26,951 nucleotides of DNA from Gammaproteobacteria bacterium UBA2810. GTDB taxonomy: Bacteria; Pseudomonadota; Gammaproteobacteria; Enterobacterales; Succinivibrionaceae. Below the pieces are notes generated by a model. The model ran no database searches. It was not told the origin of the DNA and saw only the letters and a program-made list of their open reading frames with translations. Where the stretch lies: the NCBI GenBank assembly GCA_002351705.1, contig DEHC01000076.1:1-26951 (forward strand), read 5' to 3'. Below, in pieces: positions 1 through 7,331 of the stretch (position 1 is the stretch's first letter; the number at the start of each line of letters is the position of its first letter). The position numbers were made by a program, and so were the translations under genes.

Positions 1-17
1 CGAGGCCCTTTTTTATA
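1..17 (+). terminator. Possible tail of an intrinsic terminator cut by the window edge
   Basis: The window opens with a GC-rich stretch (GAGGCCC) running directly into six T residues. This looks like the 3' arm and U-tract of a plus-strand terminator for a gene to the left. The 5' arm would lie outside the window, so the stem cannot be verified. Confidence 0.25.
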
Positions 18-145
18 CAATTTCTAAATCCCTGCTATGAGAGGTTTGGGGCAGTCGCCACACAGAAAAAATGACTGACCCAAAATTATAAGCAGTTACG
101 GAAATTTTTATCAGCTGATTGAATACAGAGCAGATGGAACATTCA

Positions 146-898
146 ATGGAAAGCATGCCGGACCATATTTTCAGCCGGAAACTCGAGACTGTGGCCGATT
201 TCAGATTCGACGAAAACGTCGCAAGCGTCTTCAGCGACATGATAAACAGATCAGTGCCGGGGTACGCCGATATCCTGAGGGGCATATCGATCTTTGCCGG
301 TAAATACGCGAAGTCCGGCACGAACATCTATGATCTCGGCTGCTCGCTCGGCGGTGCAACGTTCTCGGTCGTTGACGGGATCAGGGAGAAGAAGGACATT
401 TCCATCTTCTCCGTGGACAGCTCGGAGGCGATGATCGCAAGGTTCAGGCAGAATATAGAGAAGCACCCTGCAGGAAACGGAATCGCCATACACCCGATCT
501 GCAGCGACATCCGCGATGTCAGGATGTCGGACGCCTCCTTCATAGTCCTGAATTTCACCCTGCAGTTCATCGAGAGGACTGACAGGCAGCAGATCATCAG
601 CTCCCTTTATGACGCGCTTATTCCGGGCGGCATGCTTGTCCTCAGCGAGAAATGCCGGGAAGATGATGATTCGATGGAAAGGATAATTTCAGGCGCCCAT
701 CTCGACTTTAAAAAGAGGATGGGATACTCGGACCTCGAGATATCCCAGAAAAGGACCGCTCTCGAGAATGTGATGAAGACCGACAGGGCCGCTGATCATC
801 TCGGACGCCTCCGGACGGCAGGCTTCAGCGAGGCCGCCATGTGGTACAGGCAGTTCAATTTCTGTTCGTTCATAGCTGTGAAGCCCGAGGTGCGTTAA
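146..898 (+). CDS. cmoA: Carboxy-S-adenosyl-L-methionine synthase CmoA
   Basis: CmoA converts S-adenosylmethionine and prephenate into carboxy-SAM, the donor CmoB uses to make cmo5U34 in tRNA. The 250-residue product has a Rossmann methyltransferase fold with motif I YDLGCSLGGAT (about residues 62-72), then the CmoA-type stretches VLNFTLQF and LEISQKR...LENVM. It aligns with E. coli CmoA along its length from memory. The ATG at 146 was chosen because GGAA lies 6 nt upstream. Alternatives are TTG at 119, ATG at 134 and ATG at 155, the last being closest to the E. coli N-terminus. The stop overlaps the cmoB start (TAATG). Family assignment is secure; the start is less so. Confidence 0.95.
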   Translation: MESMPDHIFSRKLETVADFRFDENVASVFSDMINRSVPGYADILRGISIFAGKYAKSGTNIYDLGCSLGGATFSVVDGIREKKDISIFSVDSSEAMIARFRQNIEKHPAGNGIAIHPICSDIRDVRMSDASFIVLNFTLQFIERTDRQQIISSLYDALIPGGMLVLSEKCREDDDSMERIISGAHLDFKKRMGYSDLEISQKRTALENVMKTDRAADHLGRLRTAGFSEAAMWYRQFNFCSFIAVKPEVR

Positions 899-1875
899 TG
901 ATAGACTCCGGAGATTTCTTTTCATATATATCAGGCATTCCGGAGCTCCATGAGTGGCTCGCCGAGCTCCCTCGGCACGTCTATGACTGGAGGATGCGCG
1001 AGCAGAACCACGGGCTGCCGGAGTACGAGTCATGCATCTGGAAGCTCGGGAAGCTCCGGACAGACTCGTTCTCCTTCACCGATGACTATGTCACGGTCGG
1101 GAGCGGCTCCGAGGTGTCAGAGAGCTTCCGGCCCTTCCTTCTTGACATGCTCAGGGAGTTCAAGCCCTGGAAGAAAGGGCCGTTCTCAGTCTTCGGCATA
1201 AAAGTCGAGAGCGAGTGGAGATCCGACTTCAAATGGAACAGGCTGCAGGGGCTTATCTCCCCTCTTGCGGGGAGAAAGGTCTTTGACGCAGGATGCGGCA
1301 ACGGCTACCACCTGTTCAGGTACCTCGGCGCCGGTGCGGAGCTTGCGGCAGGATGCGATCCCTCAACGGTCTCAGCAGGCCAGTTCCACCTGGTGAAGAG
1401 CTTCATCAGAAAGAGCGTGCCCGCATACCTCATACCGCTCCCCCTTGAGGATTTTCCCGCTGTCTCCTGGTTTGACACCGTTTTCTCCATGGGTGTCATC
1501 TACCACAGGAGATCGCCCGTGGAGCATCTTGAGATCCTCGGCTCCCTCCTCCGCTCTGGAGGCGAGCTCGTGCTTGAGACGCTCATCGTTCCGGGAGACG
1601 GACGCACCTTCCTCGTTCCGAAGGACAGGTATGCGAAAATGCCCAACATCTGGTTCATCCCGAGCATTGAGTCAATGAGGCTTCTCCTTGAGAGGACCGG
1701 GTTCAGGGTAAGGAGCGTCTCACAGGGCACTGTCACCACAGCCGACGAGCAGAGGCGCACGGAATGGATGGACTATGAGTCGCTCGATGATTTCCTGATG
1801 CCGGGGGACCGGACGCTCACAGTCGAGGGCTATCCGGCCCCTTGCCGCGCCATTTTTGTGGCCGAAAAGCAATAA
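898..1875 (+). CDS. cmoB: tRNA U34 carboxymethyltransferase CmoB
   Basis: CmoB transfers the carboxymethyl group of carboxy-SAM to 5-hydroxyuridine at tRNA position 34, giving cmo5U and wider wobble decoding. The 325-residue product matches E. coli CmoB (323 residues) from MIDSGDFFSYI to the C-terminal VEGYPAPCRA. Seen in the sequence: SAM-type motif DAGCGNGYH (about 130-138), WRSDFKW, FSMGVIYHRRSP and EEQRRTEW-like TADEQRRTEW. Residues equivalent to the carboxy-SAM-contacting K91, Y200 and R315 of E. coli are K93, Y202 and R317. The ATG shares an A with the cmoA stop, so the pair is translationally coupled. An in-frame ATG at 841 lies inside cmoA and is not needed. Confidence 0.97.
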   Translation: MIDSGDFFSYISGIPELHEWLAELPRHVYDWRMREQNHGLPEYESCIWKLGKLRTDSFSFTDDYVTVGSGSEVSESFRPFLLDMLREFKPWKKGPFSVFGIKVESEWRSDFKWNRLQGLISPLAGRKVFDAGCGNGYHLFRYLGAGAELAAGCDPSTVSAGQFHLVKSFIRKSVPAYLIPLPLEDFPAVSWFDTVFSMGVIYHRRSPVEHLEILGSLLRSGGELVLETLIVPGDGRTFLVPKDRYAKMPNIWFIPSIESMRLLLERTGFRVRSVSQGTVTTADEQRRTEWMDYESLDDFLMPGDRTLTVEGYPAPCRAIFVAEKQ

Positions 1876-1891
1876 TTGCATCACGGATTCC

Positions 1892-1915
1892 GCCGGCTGA
1901 TTTATAATTGCCGGC
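1892..1915 (+). promoter_or_regulatory. Inverted repeat with a -10-like TATAAT in its loop, upstream of the lipoprotein gene
   Basis: The 75-bp gap between cmoB and the lipoprotein gene holds two GCCGGC arms (1892-1897 and 1910-1915) around a 12-base AT-rich loop containing TATAAT at 1903-1908. No good -35 hexamer lies 16-18 bp upstream; TTGCAT at 1876-1881 is 21 bp away. It could be a weak or activated promoter for the cassette, or an intercistronic hairpin. Function is inferred only. Confidence 0.35.
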
Positions 1916-1950
1916 ATCTGAGGCAGCTTAACAGCTTTTATGGACTTATT

Positions 1951-2901
1951 ATGAAAACAACTTTTGCATGTGCTTTGTCAGTAATTGCAGCGCTTGCCCT
2001 TTCGGCATGCGCCAGTCAGACGGGCTGGAATTCCGGCGCTTCTCAGCCGGGCGCCGTGTCTGACGGCACCGCAGCGCTGATTAAAAGCCAGGACTCCAAG
2101 CTTGATACCGTGCTTGCGTCAAGCAGGAGCAATGGGTCCGAGCTGTCCCAGCTGAAGGATTCCATCAACAGGAACAATTCTGAATTACAGTCATTAAGGA
2201 AGGATTTTGCGGAAATGCAGGAGTCCTTTGCGGCAATGAACAAGAATGTAAAGCACATTGCGAAGGCCGGTGCTGCCGGAAGCGCATCCGCGAAAAACGG
2301 AAAGGAAGTATCCGAGACCAATGACAACCTGCCGAAGCAGCAGCTCATGCAGGCAGACGGCAAGTTGCTCCTCGGAGAGTATGAGTGGGTGAAGTTCCCC
2401 GAGTACGATCTCTCGGCGCAGGCAAGAATTGATACCGGCGCTTCAGTCTCGTCAATCAGCGCCATCTCCATCGAAAAGTTCGAGCGCGAGGGAAAGACCT
2501 GGTACCGCTTCCAGTTCCCCTGCGACGGACATAAGCTCCTCACCATGGAAGGCCCTTTCGTGAGGACCATAAGGACAAGACAGGCATCTGCCGCAGATAT
2601 TGAGACAAGGCCTGTAGTAAAGCTAGAGATCCAGCTCGGTGACCTCACTACTGTCTCCGAGTTCTCCCTCAAGGACAGGACGAAGATGGATTTCCCGATC
2701 CTGATCGGGAGAACCTTCCTTATTGACAACGCGGTGATCGATGTCTCGAAGAGATCTATCCAGAAGCGCCTCAAGGCCGAGAATGTCGGAAGCAGCAAAA
2801 AGGTGGAAGCCGTGGCCGAGGAAACGGACGATGATGTCTCCTCGGGGAAAAAGCAGTCAAAGAAGTCCCAGCCCCAGCTTAAGAACAGGCCTGCCAAGTA
2901 A
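1951..2901 (+). CDS. Predicted outer-membrane lipoprotein with retropepsin-like aspartic protease domain (RimB / 'ATP-dependent zinc protease' family)
   Basis: The 316-residue product starts with a lipoprotein signal peptide. Its lipobox L17-S-A-C20 is followed by Ala-Ser rather than Asp, which by the Lol rule suggests the outer membrane. Residues about 40-105 look like a coiled coil, then an Ala/Ser-rich linker. The catalytic-type domain spans about 138-272: an RIDTGAS active-site motif (D161-T-G-A) and the late hydrophobic ILIGRTFL strand, both typical of the family long called putative ATP-dependent zinc protease and now regarded as retropepsin-like. The tail (about 273-316) is Lys/Ser-rich and low complexity. 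The ATG at 1951 was chosen because the signal peptide begins there and GGA lies upstream; a TTG at 1876 would add a non-signal extension. It is the first gene of a cassette with the next two. Substrate unknown. Confidence 0.82.
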   Translation: MKTTFACALSVIAALALSACASQTGWNSGASQPGAVSDGTAALIKSQDSKLDTVLASSRSNGSELSQLKDSINRNNSELQSLRKDFAEMQESFAAMNKNVKHIAKAGAAGSASAKNGKEVSETNDNLPKQQLMQADGKLLLGEYEWVKFPEYDLSAQARIDTGASVSSISAISIEKFEREGKTWYRFQFPCDGHKLLTMEGPFVRTIRTRQASAADIETRPVVKLEIQLGDLTTVSEFSLKDRTKMDFPILIGRTFLIDNAVIDVSKRSIQKRLKAENVGSSKKVEAVAEETDDDVSSGKKQSKKSQPQLKNRPAK

Positions 2902-2991
2902 GCGGCGGGCCGCGGCAGGGCCTGGCAGATTACACGATGCCTGCAGATGACGGAAATCAGATGGACAGGCATTTTTTCAGAGAAAATTCCT

Positions 2992-4575
2992 ATGGTATCA
3001 CGCGGATCTTACTATTTTCTGGTTGCATTTCTCTTCGTCCTCGGAATCGGGCTGATGTGCTACAGGCACTTTGCCTTTGAGGTGCCCTGGTTCCCAGGAA
3101 CGATGAGATCGGTCTGGTCTGTCGAGGCAAGGGTTGAGTTCGATCCGGCCGAGAACGAGCCTGTGACAGTGAAGCTGACCGTGCCCGGCACACAGGACGG
3201 CTACACCGTGCTCTCGGAGTCATCCGCGAGCCCTGACTACGGCTTTTCCTTCAAGAAGTCGCGCGGGCAGAAGATCGCCGTCTGGACAACAAGAAGCGCC
3301 AGCGAGCACCAGGTTCTCTACTACAAGATGAACGTGCTCGAAGACCCCAATGCAACCGTCAGCTCACAGATCCCTGTACCGAGAACTGACACCTCCATCG
3401 TCGAGTCTGACGCCAATCTCAAGATCCTGAACAACATCATCCAGAACGCAAGGGAGAAGTCCGCCGATGCCATCTCCTTCACCCAGGAGCTGGTGCAGAT
3501 CCTGAACACATCGGATCAGGAGACCGCGCTTCTCAAGAAGAACGGCAACAGGAGCCGGCTCATCGTTAAGATGCTTGACATCGCGGACGTCCCCGCCAGG
3601 GTCGTAAGAGGCCTCCAGCTCAAGGACAAGAGAAGAAGACAGAGCCTCATCGAATATGTCGAGGTTTACCAGGACGGGAAGCCCGAGCTTATCAACCCTG
3701 ATACCGGCGAGGCCGGCAACCCGAAGGATTTCCTTCTCTGGGAATACAGCTCGCAGCCCCTTCTCGAGCTCAAGGGCGGCTCGCACTCCGCAGTTTATTT
3801 CTCCATGATCGAGAACCACGTTTCGGTAAAGACCGCCATCCAGAGCAAGTTCGCCCACACCGAGCTCCTCAACTTCTCGGTTGACTCGCTGCCGATTGAG
3901 GAGCAGTCGATGTTCAAGCAGATCCTGCTCCTCCCGATCGGTGTCCTCATCGTGGTCTTCCTCAGAATCATCGTCGGGATCAAGACCTCCGGAACGTTCA
4001 TGCCGGTACTTATCGCGATGGCCTTTGCCCAGACCAGCCTAGGAGTAGGCCTCATCGGCTTCCTAACCATAGTGAGCATCGGACTCATCATCAGGTTCTA
4101 CCTCGCAAGGCTGAACCTCCTGCTTGTCGCGCGAATCTCGACAGTGATAATCGTGGTCATAGGCATAATCTCCTGCCTTGCGGTCGTGACCTACAAGATG
4201 GGTCTTGCCGACGGCATGAAGCTCACCTTCTTCCCGATGATCATCATCTCCTGGACCATCGAGCGTCTTTCCATCATCTGGGAGGAAGAGGGCTCGCATG
4301 AGGTTGTCGTACAGGGTCTCGGCTCGCTCTTCACCGCGATCATCGCCTACCTTGCCATGAACAGCCTGTTCATCCAGCACGTCACCTTCAACTTCCTCGG
4401 GCTGCAGCTCGTCATCCTCGCCGGCATCCTGCTCATGGGCAACTACACCGGATACAGGCTTACCGAGCTCAAGCGCTTCAAGCCGGTTGCCGACGAGATT
4501 GAGCTCATGAGCGAAAAGAAGTCTTCTGACGATGCGGACGAAGGCAGCGGTGCTGACAGCGCTGACAGGAAGTGA
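2992..4575 (+). CDS. Inactive transglutaminase-like domain fused to seven transmembrane helices
   Basis: The 527-residue protein has an N-terminal membrane helix (about 6-22), a periplasmic region (about 23-307) and seven hydrophobic segments (roughly 308-328, 334-351, 353-369, 377-400, 411-428, 441-457, 468-484), ending in an acidic tail. Around 140-245 there is a transglutaminase-like core: the RSRLIVKMLDIADVPARVV stretch matches the fold's helix and PARV strand, but the usual catalytic Cys is absent. This is the architecture Pfam describes as inactive transglutaminase fused to 7TM. Such proteins are commonly encoded beside an ATP-grasp ligase and a retropepsin-like protease, as here. ATG 2992 is preferred from remembered homologues; ATG 2947 would add 15 residues. 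The next gene starts 4 nt after the stop. Role unproven; a transporter, receptor or scaffold are all possible. Confidence 0.85.
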   Translation: MVSRGSYYFLVAFLFVLGIGLMCYRHFAFEVPWFPGTMRSVWSVEARVEFDPAENEPVTVKLTVPGTQDGYTVLSESSASPDYGFSFKKSRGQKIAVWTTRSASEHQVLYYKMNVLEDPNATVSSQIPVPRTDTSIVESDANLKILNNIIQNAREKSADAISFTQELVQILNTSDQETALLKKNGNRSRLIVKMLDIADVPARVVRGLQLKDKRRRQSLIEYVEVYQDGKPELINPDTGEAGNPKDFLLWEYSSQPLLELKGGSHSAVYFSMIENHVSVKTAIQSKFAHTELLNFSVDSLPIEEQSMFKQILLLPIGVLIVVFLRIIVGIKTSGTFMPVLIAMAFAQTSLGVGLIGFLTIVSIGLIIRFYLARLNLLLVARISTVIIVVIGIISCLAVVTYKMGLADGMKLTFFPMIIISWTIERLSIIWEEEGSHEVVVQGLGSLFTAIIAYLAMNSLFIQHVTFNFLGLQLVILAGILLMGNYTGYRLTELKRFKPVADEIELMSEKKSSDDADEGSGADSADRK

Positions 4576-4579
4576 TGAT

Positions 4580-5560
4580 ATGTGGCAATTTCTGAAGAAT
4601 TACACATCCCCGCGGAAGCTTGCCGCCATCGGCATCATGGGAATGAACCAGCGCAACTGCCTCTACATCAGCAGGTACAATCCCAGGAACCTCTACCCGC
4701 TGGTGGACAACAAGCTTCTGACGAAGAAGATTGCGCAGAAGAGCGGAGTCACCGTGCCGAAGCTCATCGGCTTCATCAGGCACCAGTACGAGGTGAGGAA
4801 CTTCGAGACGCTGGTGAAGAGCCGCGCGAGCTTCTGCATCAAGCCGGCGCACGGCTCAGGCGGAAAGGGCATTCTCGTCATAGTGGACTCGCATGACGGC
4901 TCCTACATCAAGCCGAACGGCGATGCCCTCAGCGTCTCGGACATCGAGCGCCACATCACCAATATCCTCGCTGGGCTTTTCTCCCTCGGCGGGAAACCGG
5001 ACATTGTCCTCATCGAGGAGCTGATCCATTTCGACAATGTCTTCGAGAACTACACCTACGAGGGCGTTCCCGACACCCGCGTCATACTGCTTAAGGGCTA
5101 CCCCGTCATGTGCATGATGCGCCTTTCGACTGCCGCCTCGGACGGCAAGGCGAACCTCCACCAGGGAGCGGTCGGAGTCGGCATAGACGTGAGGACCGGA
5201 CGCGCCGTAAGGGCCGTGCAGTACGGCCGCCCCATCGAGAACCATCCTGACACCGGCAACAAGCTTCTTGATCTCAAGGTGCCGCAGTGGATAAAGGTCC
5301 TGACCCTCGCGTCATCCTGCTACGAGATGTCCGGGCTCGGCTACATCGGCTGCGACATTGTGCTCGACAAGGACAAGGGGCCGATGCTGCTCGAGCTCAA
5401 CGCGAGGCCCGGTCTCGCGATACAGATTGCAAACGCCGCGGGACTCCTGCCGCGCCTCAGGAAGGTCGAGAGGCTCGTCGAGTCAGATGTCCGCATGACT
5501 CCGGCGGAAAGGGTCGAGTGGTCGAGGAAGGAGTTCGGCGTCTACGAGAGCGACGACTGA
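4580..5560 (+). CDS. ATP-grasp ligase, RimK-related alpha-L-glutamate ligase-like
   Basis: The 326-residue protein belongs to the ATP-grasp superfamily, which activates a carboxylate as acyl phosphate and joins it to an amine or thiol. Seen: the nucleotide-binding loop IKPAHGSGGKGI (about 87-98), an acidic strand IEELI (about 146-150), and C-terminal metal and ATP residues in YIGCDIVL (D259) and LELNARPG (E272, N274). It fits the group called alpha-L-glutamate ligase-like or sugar-transfer-associated ATP-grasp, near the usual length. There is no signal peptide, so it should act in the cytosol. ATG 4580 has AGGA 9 nt upstream, overlapping the end of the 7TM gene, and starts 4 nt after it. An upstream in-frame start at 4532 lies inside that gene and is less likely. 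Substrates cannot be read from the sequence. Confidence 0.87.
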   Translation: MWQFLKNYTSPRKLAAIGIMGMNQRNCLYISRYNPRNLYPLVDNKLLTKKIAQKSGVTVPKLIGFIRHQYEVRNFETLVKSRASFCIKPAHGSGGKGILVIVDSHDGSYIKPNGDALSVSDIERHITNILAGLFSLGGKPDIVLIEELIHFDNVFENYTYEGVPDTRVILLKGYPVMCMMRLSTAASDGKANLHQGAVGVGIDVRTGRAVRAVQYGRPIENHPDTGNKLLDLKVPQWIKVLTLASSCYEMSGLGYIGCDIVLDKDKGPMLLELNARPGLAIQIANAAGLLPRLRKVERLVESDVRMTPAERVEWSRKEFGVYESDD

Positions 5561-5711
5561 AATCCTTTCAGAAGGCGGCTCTGAGCCATGAGCCCTGATG
5601 CCGCCCTCCCTTGTATCCCCCTTGGCCGCAAATTCCCTGATGACCGAGTCCCGGGACATCGCCGCACCTGCTCACCCTCTTCTTTCTCTTCCCGGCGTCT
5701 TTACAATATCC
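5561..5711. other. Intergenic region after the ATP-grasp gene, no gene seen
   Basis: Only one structure stands out: GGCGGC at 5574-5579 can pair with GCCGCC at 5600-5605, with an alternative inner GGCTC/GAGCC pairing. The sequence after it is CTCCCTTGTAT rather than a T-tract, so it is at best a weak or Rho-assisted end for the cassette. A 65-codon open frame at 5598-5795 has no ribosome site and runs through the pyruvate kinase promoter, so I do not call it a gene. Confidence 0.4.
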
Positions 5712-5731
5712 TGCCAAATATTAGTTTGGCA
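5712..5731. promoter_or_regulatory. Operator-like perfect inverted repeat overlapping the -35 of the pyruvate kinase promoter
   Basis: TGCCAAA (5712-5718) and TTTGGCA (5725-5731) are perfect 7-bp arms around a 6-bp AT-rich spacer. The right arm contains the -35 hexamer TTGGCA. This geometry is typical of a dimeric repressor site that would block RNA polymerase. I cannot assign a regulator from the motif. Confidence 0.5.
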
Positions 5732-5754
5732 TAAGCACCGTTTTCGGTTAAAAT
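5726..5754 (+). promoter_or_regulatory. Sigma70-type promoter of pyruvate kinase
   Basis: A -35 element TTGGCA (5726-5731) and a -10 element TAAAAT (5749-5754) are separated by exactly 17 bp. Each differs from consensus at one base. Transcription would start near 5761-5762, leaving an untranslated leader of about 130 nt before the start codon at 5892. It is the best promoter match I found in the window. Confidence 0.7.
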
Positions 5755-5838
5755 ATTCTAAATTTTCCCGGCTCGTTATGCAGTTTATACGATAATGATC
5801 CAAGCGGTCCCCGGGATACGCAAATCCAGTTCTTAACT

Positions 5839-5891
5839 AAGGAGATGGCTGACAAAAACCGAGTTATTCTCTGTTACAGCCGTGGTTTTTT
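5839..5891 (+). promoter_or_regulatory. Pyruvate kinase ribosome binding site separated from the start codon by a hairpin
   Basis: The only good Shine-Dalgarno sequence upstream of the gene is AAGGAG at 5839-5844, 47 nt from the ATG at 5892. Bases 5845-5851 can pair with 5877-5883 (seven pairs including one G-U). A second helix inside pairs 5857-5859 with 5873-5875 and 5861-5863 with 5869-5871, closing a five-base loop. If folded, only the 8 nt GGTTTTTT remain between stem and ATG, giving near-normal spacing. Alternatively AAGGAG could serve a 16-codon frame (5845-5895) whose stop overlaps the kinase start as ATGA, but its spacing would be zero. Pairing is seen; function is inferred. Confidence 0.5.
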
Positions 5892-7307
5892 ATGAAAAAA
5901 ACAAAGATTGTCTGCACCATCGGACCCAAGTCCGAGAAAAAAGAGGTTCTTGCCAAGGTTCTTGCAGCCGGCATGAACTGTATGCGTCTTAACTTTTCCC
6001 ATGGTGACTTTGAGGAACACGGCGGACGTATAATCAGACTTCGCGCCCTTATGGCAGAGACCGGAAAGACCTGCGCAATCCTCCTTGATACCAAGGGACC
6101 TGAGATCAGAACCGGCGCAATGGAGAACGGAGAGGATGTCACCCTCGAGGCCGGACAGGACTTCACCCTCACCACCAGGGATGTCGTCGGCAACAAGACC
6201 ATCACCTCCGTAACCTACAAGGATCTGCCCCATGACCTCAAGCCGGGCGACACCGTCCTCCTCGATGACGGCCTCATTGCCCTCACCGTCAAGGACTGCA
6301 CCGACACCGACATTCACTGCACCGTTCAGAACAGCCAGGTTCTCGGCGAGCACAAGGGCGTAAACCTCCCCAACATCAAGACCCATCTCCCTGCCCTTGC
6401 AGAGAAGGACAAGAACGACCTGATCTTCGGCTGCGAGCGTGAGGTTGACTTCATTGCCGCATCCTTCATCCGCAAGAAGGAAGACGTTCTCAGCATCCGC
6501 AAGTTCCTCGACGATCACGGCGGAAAGAACATCAAGATCATCTCCAAGATTGAGAACCAGGAAGGCATCGACAACTTCGACGAGATCCTCGAGGTTTCCG
6601 ACGGCATCATGGTTGCCCGCGGCGACATGGGCGTTGAGATCCCTATCCAGGACGTTATTTTCCATCAGAAGAGCATCATCAGGAAGTGCAACAAGGCCGG
6701 CAAGTTCGTCATCACCGCCACCCAGATGCTTGACTCCATGCAGAAGAACCCCCGTCCTACCCGCGCTGAGGCAGGCGACGTTGCGAACGCCATCCTCGAC
6801 GGCACCGACGCAGTAATGCTTTCCGGCGAGTCCGCAAAGGGCAAGTACCCTGTAGAGGCTGTCCGCATGATGAACACCATCTGCGAGAGAACCGATCCTG
6901 AGGTATTCGTACGCCTTGACATCGCTGAGAAGAGCTTCGTCAAGGAGCACATCACCCAGGCTGTCTGCCGCGGCGCTGTAAAGACTGCAGAGACCACCGA
7001 TGCAGCCCTCATCATCGTTGCCACCAGGGAAGGCAAGTCCGCACTTGCAGTTCGCAAGTTCTTCCCCCAGGCCCCGATCCTGGCAATCACCCCGAACGAC
7101 AAGGTTGCAAAGCAGCTCTGCCCGGTCAAGGGTGTTACCCCCTATGTAATCGACGAGCATTTCGCCCACACCGATGAGTTCTTCCGCATCGGCAAGGAGA
7201 TTGCACTCAAGCTCGGCCTTGCCAAGGTCGGCGACCGCGTTGTCATGGTTTCCGGAGCTCTTGTTCCGAGCGGAACCACCAACACCGCATCCGTACACGT
7301 TCTGTAA
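5892..7307 (+). CDS. pykF: Pyruvate kinase, type I (PykF-like)
   Basis: This enzyme converts phosphoenolpyruvate and ADP to pyruvate and ATP, the last step of glycolysis. The 471-residue product aligns end to end with E. coli PykF (470 residues), from MKKTKIVCTIGPK to SGTTNTASVHVL. Seen: MRLNFSHGD (R32, N34), LLDTKGPEIR, the catalytic ISKIENQEG region (K219, E221), ARGDMGVEIP, and the PykF-like C-terminal domain. The start is fixed because an in-frame stop lies at 5850 and no other ATG, GTG or TTG intervenes. It has its own promoter and a long structured leader, and ends in a strong terminator, so it is monocistronic. The base composition also yields a full-length antisense open frame, which I read as a by-product of codon bias. 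Confidence 0.97.
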   Translation: MKKTKIVCTIGPKSEKKEVLAKVLAAGMNCMRLNFSHGDFEEHGGRIIRLRALMAETGKTCAILLDTKGPEIRTGAMENGEDVTLEAGQDFTLTTRDVVGNKTITSVTYKDLPHDLKPGDTVLLDDGLIALTVKDCTDTDIHCTVQNSQVLGEHKGVNLPNIKTHLPALAEKDKNDLIFGCEREVDFIAASFIRKKEDVLSIRKFLDDHGGKNIKIISKIENQEGIDNFDEILEVSDGIMVARGDMGVEIPIQDVIFHQKSIIRKCNKAGKFVITATQMLDSMQKNPRPTRAEAGDVANAILDGTDAVMLSGESAKGKYPVEAVRMMNTICERTDPEVFVRLDIAEKSFVKEHITQAVCRGAVKTAETTDAALIIVATREGKSALAVRKFFPQAPILAITPNDKVAKQLCPVKGVTPYVIDEHFAHTDEFFRIGKEIALKLGLAKVGDRVVMVSGALVPSGTTNTASVHVL

Positions 7308-7331
7308 TACAGGAACCGTGCACTGAAGACG

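Noticed and set aside
2043..2972. A 309-codon antisense frame over the lipoprotein gene
   Set aside because: The plus-strand gene has a clear lipoprotein signal and DTGA motif; the antisense product is Ser/Phe/Leu-rich without motifs.
5598..5795. A 65-codon plus-strand open frame before pyruvate kinase
   Set aside because: No ribosome site or similarity, and it runs through the promoter and operator-like dyad.
5795..5836. A 13-codon open frame earlier in the pyruvate kinase leader
   Set aside because: No Shine-Dalgarno sequence and no sign of a regulatory peptide composition.
5845..5895. A 16-codon leader peptide (MADKNRV...) ending in an ATGA overlap with pyruvate kinase
   Set aside because: AAGGAG directly abuts its ATG, leaving zero spacing, which is poor for initiation. 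The hairpin-bridging explanation fits better. Kept only as an alternative.
5874..7298. Full-length antisense open frame of 474 codons across pyruvate kinase
   Set aside because: It mirrors the sense gene, has a biased composition and no recognisable motif. It is a by-product of the kinase's strong codon bias.
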